DNA from: Nissolia schottii
Taxonomy: Eukaryota > Streptophyta > Magnoliopsida > Fabales > Fabaceae
DNA length: 64,000 nucleotides
Assembly (NCBI GenBank): GCA_003254905.1
Contig: QANU01029220.1
Location: 443,118-507,117 of the forward strand
Direction: 5' to 3'
The notes below the pieces were generated by a model that did no database searches, was not told the origin of the DNA, and saw only the letters and a list, made by a program, of their open reading frames with translations. Numbering within the stretch: the first letter of the stretch is position 1; each line of letters opens with the position of its first letter. Both the position numbers and the translations under genes were made by a program. Below, one piece after another: positions 24,843 to 33,720 of this stretch.

Positions 24843-25578
24843 ATTATAAAACTCGGGCCCGGCCCGGCCTGGTTCGACTGGGTCGACCCGGAACCCGGTG
24901 ATCTGGCCATGGGATTGAGCCGGTTATCTGAGTGGATCGACTACGTTCTAGACTCGTATTGACCCGAATTGACTCGACCAATTTTTGTGGAACTCGGTGG
25001 CTCGGTTGGGTCATATGTGTGTGGTTTTTTTTAAAAAATTTTTTAAAATTTTTAACTTTTTTTTATAAAAAAGGCCAACAACGTCGTTTAATAAAGATTT
25101 TTTTTTAATTACTCTTTATCAGATTGAGTTGATTTTCATTTTCTTGTTACAAAATGTGTTTAAGTTCCTCATTTTTGTATCATTTTTCTTGCTACATACA
25201 CCTGTTTTGCTACCTTCTTGTAATAGATATTGAATATTCATGTGAAATTGTAGTTATGTATTTGTGATTTAAAACTTGGTTTACTTATGTTTGGAATTGA
25301 ACTTGTTATTTGTGATTTAAGATCTTGAACTTGTATTGTTTATGTATAGTATGACATTTGAAGTTTGAACCTTACTTATGTATTTTAATTGATTTTATGT
25401 TATGATGGATATGTAAATAAATGCATTTTATTTATTTAGATTTTTAAATTTTTTAGGTTATATATATTTATTATTATTTTATTTATATCCAGGTCAACTA
25501 CTGACCGAGTGACCTACTAGTTAAACCAGTGACTCAGTAGGGTGACTGAGTCAAGTCCCGGGTTGGATTTTATAACTA
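24843..25578. mobile_element. Long-TIR non-autonomous DNA transposon (MULE/hAT-like)
   Basis: The left end TTATAAAACTCGGGCCCGG and the complement of the right end, TTATAAAATCCAACCCGGG, are inverted counterparts. Similarity continues inward for roughly 100 bp through CCCGG and GGTGA/GGTCA-rich sequence. The interior is AT-rich with no transposase frame. The GC-rich ends with an AT-rich middle over about 735 bp fit a non-autonomous Mutator- or hAT-like element. Superfamily is not settled because the target duplication is unclear. Confidence 0.6.
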
Positions 25579-25779
25579 TGATTGTGGGTGATCACTCGCT
25601 CACTGAGACTCTCTCCAGAGTTCTCACCTCTCAACCCCCCCATAATTGCAGATTAGGACATAGAGCAATATTGCATGAAGATCATAGTCCGTTACAGCGA
25701 CGTTAGGATTTTTGAGTTAACCATCATCTGGAAGTGAAGTTATCCATAGGATTTTCGATGCTCGCGTGTTTTAGAACAA

Positions 25780-26215
25780 AAGAGATTGAAAGTAAGAAAG
25801 AGAATGTGATTTAACGAAGAGATAATTAACTACCGATGCTATTAATGGCTTTGGAGATAATATCAATTGGCTCGATCTTACGGCCTTCAAAACATAACTT
25901 ATTCCTTGCAAGCCAAACTCTATCAAATTGTCCTGCTCAACAACCACCCATTTCTTAACCCAATCAAACGAATTAATATGAGACACATTTTCAACACTCA
26001 AGCATAGAGGAGAGAAAAACATAGGTGCTTCACTTCCTCGCATTCAAAGAAAGCATGGGAAATAGTCTCTTCTTTCGCCAGACATCATGAACAAGGCATA
26101 TAATTACGCCTAGTTCAGTTCTCCAAGTTACTATACATGCGCAAAATATTATCCAAAAATCTCCACATGAAAATTCTCACCTTAGGTAGACAATTTAGCT
26201 TCCATAACTTCTAAT
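25780..26215 (-). pseudogene. LINE reverse transcriptase C-terminal (zf-RVT) relic
   Basis: Minus-strand translation gives, in order, KVRIFMWRFLDNIL (about 26190-26140), a decayed cysteine-knuckle segment ending EETISHAFFECE (about 26080-26045), a linker, then RVWLARNKLCFEGRKIEPID (about 25925-25860). This order is that of the zf-RVT region at the end of plant LINE (non-LTR) ORF2 proteins. There are in-frame stops and at least one frameshift, so it is dead. The upstream reverse transcriptase and endonuclease domains are not recognisable here. Confidence 0.8.
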
Positions 26216-26555
26216 ATTTATTAGGTGTTACAAACATTGTTCCTTACCCTATGAGGTTTGATAATATAGCAGCACCTAACTCGTTCAAGCACTCCTCACA
26301 ACCCGTTACTCTCCAATCCTTCACCACCGTGTTGCCCCTCCGTCAACAATGTCCACGAACCCAGCCCCAGCCATTACTGAATTTTATACAAATACTACAA
26401 ATTGACACAACCAATATACCCTACAACATCCTCGAATAACAATTGGAATATATGACATTCATCCATTCAGCTTGAAACGTTATGCAGCCGCAGAATATTA
26501 TTTTGATCTATCTTTTATGATCATTGATTATATCTTACCCAGTTTGCCCTACCAA

Positions 26556-27168
26556 GAGAATGTAGTTAATGCATTTTCTTTTTTTGAATGATTCACTCCT
26601 CACCAAAGTTCCCTAAAAGGGGATAAGGGAGAAAAGGATCAAACAAGGAACAAAAACCAGAAGAAAACAAAAGTACAAAACCAAACAGCAAATCCCCAAC
26701 AATCTAACACCATAAAATAGACAAAACATCACCCAGAAGGCACAGAATACCACCACCGCCACCAAGCAAGAAACTCAACGCCAACATTGGATGCAGCAGC
26801 ACCACCGAAACCAAATGAAGAAACCAGAATACCAGCAACACCAGAAACAGAAACCAGACAGGCACATACAACCAGCAGAAACTGCAAAATGAGAGCTGAC
26901 GCACAAAGAGACACTAAACAGTACCACCAAACCCAGGAAACAAAGCGAAATTCCAGGCCCCTTCAGCATGGCCATCGAGGCCTGGAACACCACCAGTAGA
27001 AGAAATGACACTAGAAAAATCGCCTGAACAGAAACGCCAAAGAAAGATCCAGAACAGCAGCAGAACAAACCAGAAAATAGAGCAAATACCAGATAGCAGA
27101 CTCAAAAAACACCCCAAGCAAAGAATCTCAAGAATTATTTACCCCATTGAGAATGTAGTTAATGCATT
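26556..27168 (-). mobile_element. Non-LTR retroelement insertion with perfect 20-bp target duplication
   Basis: GAGAATGTAGTTAATGCATT occurs identically at 26556-26575 and 27149-27168, bracketing a 573-bp insert (26576-27148). On the minus strand the insert ends in an A-rich tail (TTCAAAAAAAGAAA) just before one duplicate. A long target duplication plus a 3' A-rich tail is the signature of LINE-machinery retrotransposition. The insert is unusually poor in stop codons in several frames, because of its composition, but none of the translations matches a protein family I know. It may be a SINE or a 5'-truncated LINE 3' end. Confidence 0.8.
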
Positions 27169-27524
27169 ATAGTAAAAGCTTGGGGATTTTGAAAGTTGGA
27201 AAACCTAAGTGGAATGAAAGAATTTGGCTACTTGTGTAAGAAGAAAAGTTAATGTTTAAGTTGTAAAATTTGTTGTTAAAAATTAAGAGTATGTGTATTT
27301 GTGCTTATTTCATTCGACTGATTTTTTTAATAAAAAGTTACTTAAACTTTTGTAACTTGTTTGGATAAGATCATTAACAAAAAACAGAATTAAAAAATAA
27401 TCAGTTTTCTGTTTTGTTTTTCTCTCTAGAAAACATGTAAATTATTCATGAACAAATTCTAAATACTATTTTAAAGTTACCTTTTTAAAAAATTTATCTA
27501 AATACGCCTAGCAGCTAGCACCAT
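27169..27524. other. Spacer holding p24 gene 3' UTR
   Basis: AT-rich DNA downstream of the p24 stop codon at 27525, which presumably carries its 3' UTR. No gene or repeat is supported. Confidence 0.5.
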
Positions 27525-30070
27525 CTAAATAAGCTTCTTCTTTTGGAAGTATCGCTTCAAATGCCACAATTGCAACGCTGAAACTGCAATGCAGATACCC
27601 AAGGACATGATACTAAACCGTGCCACTCTGGCATTTGTTACTTCACTCATGTTTCTCATCTCTGCTTCCCTGAGTAAATAACCAAAAACATAAAAAAGGA
27701 TACATCAGAGAAGTTAAAATCATTTGCAATACTCACCTAAAATGTAATAATAATCTGCCTTAAGGTTTATTTTGTAATTGAGGGTGTTGATATAATAAAA
27801 TTACCTGTTCTTCAGATAGATCAAATTTTCAAGGATAGCCTCCACTACTCCTTCTAGCTTCCTCAACTCGAGCTCTACTCCCTAGGCATCAATTGCATGC
27901 AGAGACTAATGTCAGCTAAAAGGAGCATTATAAGTAAGGATTTTACTAACAAATACCCTAAAGTATTTATTAAAAAATTAAGAATATAATATTTTTATTA
28001 AAAAATGGAGATTTTAAGCTTTCAATACATTAAAAACAATCGAAATAAAAAAAAATTCTTTCATTCTTTGTTCCTTAATCAATTTTCTTAAGATATTGAT
28101 TAGTAAAAACCTATAAATAAAGCTACAAATCTTGAAATTCTTAAATCCTTTTAGAAAGGGCACTTACACTCATTCATTTTTTAGAGGCCTTTGAGTAAAA
28201 TTTCAGCCATTGAGAGGTAGAAATCAAGAGGTTCCACATGAAAATCATAGGTAACTTAAGAAACTATAAGTGGTATCACTGAAATATTTACCTCAATCTT
28301 CTCTTTTTTAGCAACTGAATCCCAATCCTTGGCTGCAACCCCAATTTTCCAATCAAGGTTCACAATAACCTCTCCATCTCCTTGATTATGAGCCACCCAG
28401 AAGCATGCTTGGTAGTTCCCACTCTCTTGAGTTGTAAATGCGAAATTACCAATTGTTATGTTCTCCTTATAATGAAGATTGGATCCATATGGTGATGTCA
28501 CCTAAAGAAAAAAGAAAATAGATTACTATAAAAAGAAAAAAATACAGCGAGCAACTTACAGGAAATAGACCCTTTTAACAATCTGATGCCCCGAGGTTCT
28601 GGTTCAAGCCACAGTGAAAGTTACATCTTGATGATACAAAAGAGGTCTACTCAGAAATTAAGCTATTATTATTATATGGGAAAAGCTAACAAGTGTTAGT
28701 TTTATTAAAAGTGTCAGTTTATGAAGTTTTCAATACATTCAATGCATTGAAAATAATCGAATCTTTCTTTTTTAGGCTTCTTAACAAGTGTCTTAAATGC
28801 ACTTAATATCAAAATCCTTATTATAATGTCACATTTCTCTATGGAATAGAGATACATTTATTTGAAGTCATGATGTAATTTGGTCCATGGTCCAGTTAGG
28901 TAGCCAAGGTGCTGCTGATGTCTCTTCTTAGCACAGCAAGGGTACTAATTCTCTAGTCTGAACCGACCGTATGTAAGACATTCCACCATCTAAATTCTAA
29001 ACTAAACCAACATAACCATGTTCTACCATCATAGCATCTCCACAAATTTCCAAATGAGATAAATGGAAGTATGTGAACAAAAAAAGGGACCCATTTTAGG
29101 ATAAGATTAACATAGTAGTTACCTACCAACTATTAGTAGGAGTGGTACCTACAATTGATCACATGCTACTTAAGGCCTGAAAGGGGGGGGGGGNGATTGT
29201 TCACCTACAACTGTCGATAGGAGTGGTTACCTAAAACCGCAATAAGAGTAGTTACTTACCATTGATCACTAGACGTCCTAATACCTAAAATAGGTATAAT
29301 AGGTGTCACAATACCTACAGTGTGTATGAGTTGTGGCACAATGGAGAATTCTAGGTATTGTGATGCCTAATGGTGCATATGCGTGAATGCTATACATCTT
29401 TTTTTTTCCTGACATATAATCACACCCAATTTCACAAAGCAGCATAGGTTTACCTACTAACAAATTCTCCGAAGCAGAAGCAGACCCTTTCTTGAATTGT
29501 TAGTTACCAAGTATATGTCTGGTTTTTAAGTGAAAACACCCGGAGTTAATTCTAACATCCGTCAAAAGTGAAAATTTCTCCAAAGAAGAACTGGTTTTGG
29601 GTGCTCCCCGCCAAAAAACCAAACCTGTTATAACTCTTTAAAGGAAAATATCTCTAATAAATCCTCTTTCTCTTCTTAATGTGGTAAACTGTTACATAAA
29701 GAAGAAAAAACAAATGCATGAATCAATTCATCTTCCAATTCCGGATTGTCCCACAAATCACAAAACAATAATCGAAGAGGTACCCACGAGAGAAACGGCA
29801 AAAGGGTTATGGCATGAAGGGCAAAAAAGGTACCTTGACGGAAACGGTAGGGCTATTGTGGGCGCTATTCGAAGTCCAGCTGCTGTGGGAGTGATCACCG
29901 GAAACGACAACGTAATCAGCCAAAACGACGACGTTGTTTTGGATTTCTTCGGAAACGCATTTGGTAGTAGCGGAGGCGGGTAATGTGAGCCAAATAGCGC
30001 GAGAAGGTGAGAAGAAACAGAGGAAGAGGAGTAGTAGTGGTAGCAGTCTCCCTCTGTTGGCGTTCCCCAT
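27525..30070 (-). CDS. p24-delta family cargo receptor (emp24/gp25L/p24)
   Basis: Four exons on the minus strand: 30070-29834, 28501-28292, 27881-27805 and 27669-27525, giving 222 residues. Residues 1-25 are a strong signal peptide ([12 protein letters not shown]). The luminal GOLD domain (about 26-140) has the paired cysteines, one in TTKCVSEEI and one in YQACFW. A predicted coiled coil follows ([20 protein letters not shown]), then the EAEMR motif, one transmembrane helix, and the cytosolic tail [11 protein letters not shown]. The tail has the YF aromatic pair and a C-terminal KKXX dilysine (KKLI), which bind COPII and COPI coats and return the protein from Golgi to ER. p24 proteins cycle in the early secretory pathway as cargo adaptors; this tail is typical of the plant delta-1 subclass. 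Intron 1 is 1.3 kb and contains repeat-like sequence. Identification is secure. Confidence 0.95.
28502..29833. other. Large p24 intron with repeat-like DNA and an ambiguous poly-G run
   Basis: This 1.3-kb intron has a run of G at about 29183-29193 followed by a single undetermined base at 29194. At 28690-28830 it holds AT-rich sequence (TCAATACATTCAATGCATTGAAAATAATCG) resembling sequence in the next intron at about 28020-28050, consistent with a dispersed MITE. No coding potential is supported. Confidence 0.45.
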
Positions 30071-32017
30071 TACCTAATCTGAATCTCTATGCAAATCCAC
30101 AACGAATGAATGCAATGCAAGGCAATGCAAAATCTCTCCGAGGAAGTTGGCAAACAACGCAACATATGTTCTGCTGCTATTTCTGTTTTTCCTTTCCGTT
30201 TCCTATCTTCCCGTTTTCGTTTTTATTTTTATTTTTTTTTAAATATTAAATCGCACAAACTACCCGCCACGTTTGCCAAAATTGTATTCCTCAGTTTTTC
30301 TCTTTGTGACTAATCATTGGTGCAATTCAAAAAAACATAGTATCGCTTCATATGATAGCTATGAGCTATGAACTATCAAGATAAAAAGTTAATGCACGTG
30401 TTTAGGTGTGTTCGGACGGTTCCCAAGACCTCAAAACCAAGGTATCTGATACATTACTAACCTTAAGTTGGTTTTAAATATTAAATAATTTATAATAATA
30501 TAAACTTTTAAAAAATTAATACCTCAAGTTGGTTTTAAATATTAAATAGTTTATAATAATATAAACTTTTAGAAAATTAATTTGTATTGACACAATAAAT
30601 TATCTATAAATGCTCTATATTATGAAAAGTTTAAAACATATTAAAAATTAATAGTTTGAAATCACTGAAAATATCTTAATATTATTGTAAATCTTGAATT
30701 ATATATACGTGGTTGAAATTAAAAGTTGTTTAAAAGACATATGATCACTTAAAAAATCGTATAACTTTGTGTTTTAATATTGATTATTCATGTAAAATTT
30801 AATAGTCAAATATTTGATCATTTCACTCTTACAATAGACACACGAGAATGATTTATGTGATAATGAAATTTTTAGGTGAGAACGTCAAATTTTGAGCCAC
30901 TATATTATATTTAAATGATCAAAGTTATATCTTAAATCTTAAAAATAAATGTATCTAAATTAGTTTCAAGACATTCAAGAATTCAAGTTCAATACACCAG
31001 ACACTAACAAACGTTCACCTAGTTGTGTTCCTATCAATACCATTTGAGATCTGAGGTGTCAAAATCCACGGTAGTTTCCACAAAAACATCAAAGTTTTAG
31101 CACCATGAGCAGACATCCTTTTTACTTATATATTATATATGTGCTCAGATAATAGGTGATACATTAATATATGGACCAATTTTTTTTTTCTTTTACAATT
31201 GTATGCTTTTATTATTGAAATTGTCACTCTCTTGACAAATTCAAAAATTAAAAAAAGCAAAAAAAAAAATTGCAAACCGATGGTGATAACAAGTGACGTG
31301 ACGCTAAGTACCCGTCAAAAATCTTTTTTTTACTTACATTATGACTAAATTTCTTTTTAGCAACAATAGAAATATAATTTTTTGACATCCTTCTACTTAT
31401 CAAAATGTTATACTATTTAAACTCATTCTATATATATATATATATAGCCATATCAACTAGCTTTATCTACAATTAAATAAAATTTTAATAAATGTAAGTG
31501 TTATCAAGATTTCATCTAATAAATAAAATATAAACAATTTGTTGTGTGAAGGTTCAAAAGTCCATCCATGCTTTGAGAAGACATCAATATTTCAAAGCAA
31601 TGGCCCCACCGTCCCACTATGATTAAGATTCCCCAACGATGAATAGATAAGAAAAGCCATCCTCCAAACCTTATCAGCATTATAGAGAAAGAAAGTTAAG
31701 TCCTTACCTTTCCGAAAGTTAGAAGAACAGGAACTTATAACGGTTCCATTCCAAGCCCTTTTCACACCAAAACAAGTCCAATTTCATAGAACTTTTAGCT
31801 AATCAAAAGAATGGAGAGGATTTATGAATTTTACATACAAGTTGGATGAGCCTAAACTCAACAAAAACAGAAACAATTGCTGTAGCTATACTCTTTCTTA
31901 CCAGTTTTATTGTCCCATACTGCCATTAGATAGTGATGAATAACTATATGGTCATGAATAACGTTAAAATGACATTTTATTATTGGATAGAGCATACTTT
32001 ACTTAGTATTCCACGAT
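30071..32017. other. Intergenic AT-rich region
   Basis: Starts with the p24 promoter and leader. Beyond about 30.4 kb it is very AT-rich and contains a 61-bp tandem duplication (listed separately) and a TA microsatellite at about 31429-31446. No gene is supported. Confidence 0.5.
30461..30582 (+). repeat. 61-bp tandem duplication
   Basis: Two adjacent units of 61 bp (30461-30521 and 30522-30582), each opening with CCT(T/C)AAGTTGGTTTTAAAT and differing at only a few positions. Confidence 0.88.
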
Positions 32018-32293
32018 CTTACAGTTAAACATCGTGGAAAAACAGATAAATGAGACCCTAAAAAATATAGGAGAAAGATCAATAACAGAGAAATAACAAT
32101 TGTATTATCTGAGTTGTGTTTACAATGGATGGTGAGCCTATTTATAGGCTGAAAATCCAACGGCCAAAAACAATAACAATCAATTACAAAATCTTACAAG
32201 ATCAAATCAAGCTAGATTTAATATTCTAGATTTATTCTTAACACCCCCCTCAAGCTAAAGCTTCATGAGCTTTCAGCTTATCACAAGCGATGG

Positions 32294-32384
32294 TTGTTAA
32301 CATACAGAGACTGCATAGAGGCAGCGATTGGTAACATACGGAGACTGCACAGAGGTAGTGATAGGCAACATACGGAGACTTCGG
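32294..32384 (+). repeat. 34-bp tandem repeat inside the TRIM-like element
   Basis: Two full units (32294-32327, 32328-32361) and a partial third (32362-32384) share AACATACGGAGACTGCA with a few changes. They lie between the captured gene fragment and the polypurine tract. Confidence 0.8.
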
Positions 32385-32399
32385 AGGAGTCGCCACCGG

Positions 32400-32600
32400 C
32401 GACTTTGTCGGGGAAGATGAGAGCTTGGAGAAGACAATGGAGAGGGCGATGCGGTCGAGGTGGAAGTCCGAGGTGAGGGAGGCGGCGCGACAGATGTCGA
32501 GGACGCGCTCAGGGTTCTTCTCGGAGGAGTTAGGGGAGAGAATGGAGGAGTAGCGGCGGAGGTGAAGGTGGTGGAAACGAGATTGCTCAGAGGGTGTCAT
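32400..32600 (-). pseudogene. Captured fragment of a PPR-protein gene inside the TRIM-like element
   Basis: The minus-strand open frame within the element reads YSSILSPNSSEKNPERVLDI and then CRAASLTSDFHLDRIALSIV. This resembles the N-terminal region, before the repeats, of plant mitochondrial pentatricopeptide-repeat proteins of the PPR336 type (comparison from memory). No PPR repeats are present, so the piece cannot do the parental job. A block seems missing between SPNSS and EKNPERV. The fragment lies in the same transcriptional sense as the element. Its GC content (many GCGGCG-type triplets) is far above that of the LTRs, supporting an origin by capture. After SKLS the frame runs into the tandem repeats. 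The PPR assignment is moderate; capture of foreign coding-like DNA is better supported. Confidence 0.6.
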
Positions 32601-32847
32601 GACTTTGATACCATGTTAAACATCATGGAAAAACAAATAAATGTGACACAAAAAATATAGGAGAAAAATTAATAACAGAGAAATAACAATTGTATTATCT
32701 CTGTTGTATTTACAATGGATGGTGAGCCTATTTATAGACTAAAAATCCAACGCCCAAAACTCAACGGCCAAAAACAAATCAATTATAAGATCTTACAAAA
32801 TCAAATCAAGCTAGATTTAATATTCTAGATTTATTCTTAACACTTAC

Positions 32848-33157
32848 AATAACTCTTCTTTGTTAAGTCTTTATCTAATCCAAATTTAGAATAACTATTG
32901 ATATTATAATTTTAAGTATGAGGGTGAAGTCTCAGGGTTGAGTGTTTACCTCAACTAAACTATTGCGGGCAAATCAGTGTTTTAGACAAAGTAAAACAAA
33001 AGAAAATAATAACTTAACGGTTAGTAATTGTTACATGCTAGATTGAGTAAAGAGTAAACAAGGGAGATGACTAGTTGGTTCATTGCGCTTTTGACTTAAC
33101 CCAATGGTTTAGGTCCCAAAAACATTGTGGAAAATTCTAGCCACTAGAAATTCTCAA
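32848..33157. other. Promoter-side spacer of the MEE9-like gene
   Basis: AT-rich spacer between the TRIM-like element and the MEE9-like gene. It contains no recognised element apart from presumed upstream promoter sequence. The retroelement's 5' LTR lies about 435 bp before the ATG, pointing away from the gene. Confidence 0.5.
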
Positions 33158-33167
33158 CTTATAAAGG
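33158..33167 (+). promoter_or_regulatory. TATA box of the MEE9-like gene
   Basis: CTTATAAAGG about 110 bases before the ATG at 33277, a suitable distance for a plant core promoter with a leader of about 80 bases. Motif and position only. Confidence 0.5.
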
Positions 33168-33276
33168 CATAATACAAGTCGTCTTATACCACTTTTCAGT
33201 TTTTACTTGCACTAAACCCAGCAAGATCTGCTTCTACAATTCACAATTCCACACACACCAAACAAGAAAAGAAAGA

Positions 33277-33720
33277 ATGGAAGCCCTTCTCTACCAATTC
33301 ACCTTGCTCTCAGACCAGGCTCTACAAGACAAGAACTTCGATCCATCAACGATCGAGGATCTCATGAAGCTGTTCGAGATAGAATCCTACAAGGCATGGG
33401 CAGCAGCGGAGCTCGAGCAGCAGCAAGAGGCAGAGGAAGCAGAGGATGCCCTGCAAGAAGCAGAGGACTACCTGGACTCGGTGATGGAAAGCGCCATGGA
33501 CGAGTTCCGGCGCTGCGAGGAAGAGCTCGAGAGGGTCTCGAAGGACGAAATGGAGAGCCTGGTTAGGACTGCAGAGAGTGCCAGGAAGATGGGGAACTTG
33601 GTGGAGAAAGCTGCATCTGTTGCTTCCAAGAGGTATATTGAGGCTGCTCTCAACTCTGCCACTGCTTCTATGAAATCTGCTTGGAAGGGAATCTCTTCTG
33701 GCAAGGTTCATCCTTCTTAA
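33277..33720 (+). CDS. Small coiled-coil protein, MEE9-like
   Basis: A single exon encoding 147 residues, very acidic in the middle. It opens MEALLYQFTLLSDQALQDKN, followed by DPSTIEDLMKLFEIESYKAW. An uninterrupted helical stretch of Glu, Ala and Gln follows (about 40-110, for example AEEAEDALQEAEDYLDSVME), surely a coiled coil. It closes SAWKGISSGKVHPS. I recognise both ends as those of the plant protein named MATERNAL EFFECT EMBRYO ARREST 9 in Arabidopsis (from memory); the molecular function of that protein is not established. There is no signal peptide, membrane span or enzyme motif. The ATG context (AAAGAATGG) is good, and codon use is strongly GC-biased relative to the flanks, as expected for a conserved gene. 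Antisense open frames over the same DNA are shadows. Confidence 0.85.
   Translation: MEALLYQFTLLSDQALQDKNFDPSTIEDLMKLFEIESYKAWAAAELEQQQEAEEAEDALQEAEDYLDSVMESAMDEFRRCEEELERVSKDEMESLVRTAESARKMGNLVEKAASVASKRYIEAALNSATASMKSAWKGISSGKVHPS

Larger units (their letters stand above)
32023..32842 (-). mobile_element. Complete TRIM-like LTR retrotransposon, 820 bp
   Basis: Direct repeats 32023-32243 (221 bp) and 32614-32842 (229 bp) are about 90 percent identical by eye and bracket 370 bp. Read on the minus strand, the 5' LTR runs 32842-32614 and starts TGTTAAGAATAAATC and ends TTTAACA. It is followed directly by TGGTATCAAAGTCATGAC, similar to the tRNA-Met primer site of plant retrotransposons. A polypurine tract (GAGGGGGG, 32251-32244) directly precedes the 3' LTR. 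CTTAC at 32018-32022 and 32843-32847 is a perfect 5-bp target duplication. Each LTR has a TATA-like CTATAAATAG core (about 32136-32150 and 32726-32740 on the plus strand). There is no gag or pol, so it needs proteins supplied by another element. The left LTR terminus is mutated (AG for TG). Confidence 0.9.

Noticed and set aside
26704..27117. Several overlapping open frames on both strands
   Set aside because: They lie inside the 573-bp retroinsert and stay open because that DNA is poor in TA-containing stop codons; translations show no family.
29183..29196. G-quadruplex-like poly-G run in the p24 intron
   Set aside because: Adjacent undetermined base and homopolymer suggest sequencing uncertainty; a single G run is not a quadruplex motif.
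33346..33711. Antisense frames opposite the MEE9-like gene
   Set aside because: Shadows of a GC-biased real coding exon.
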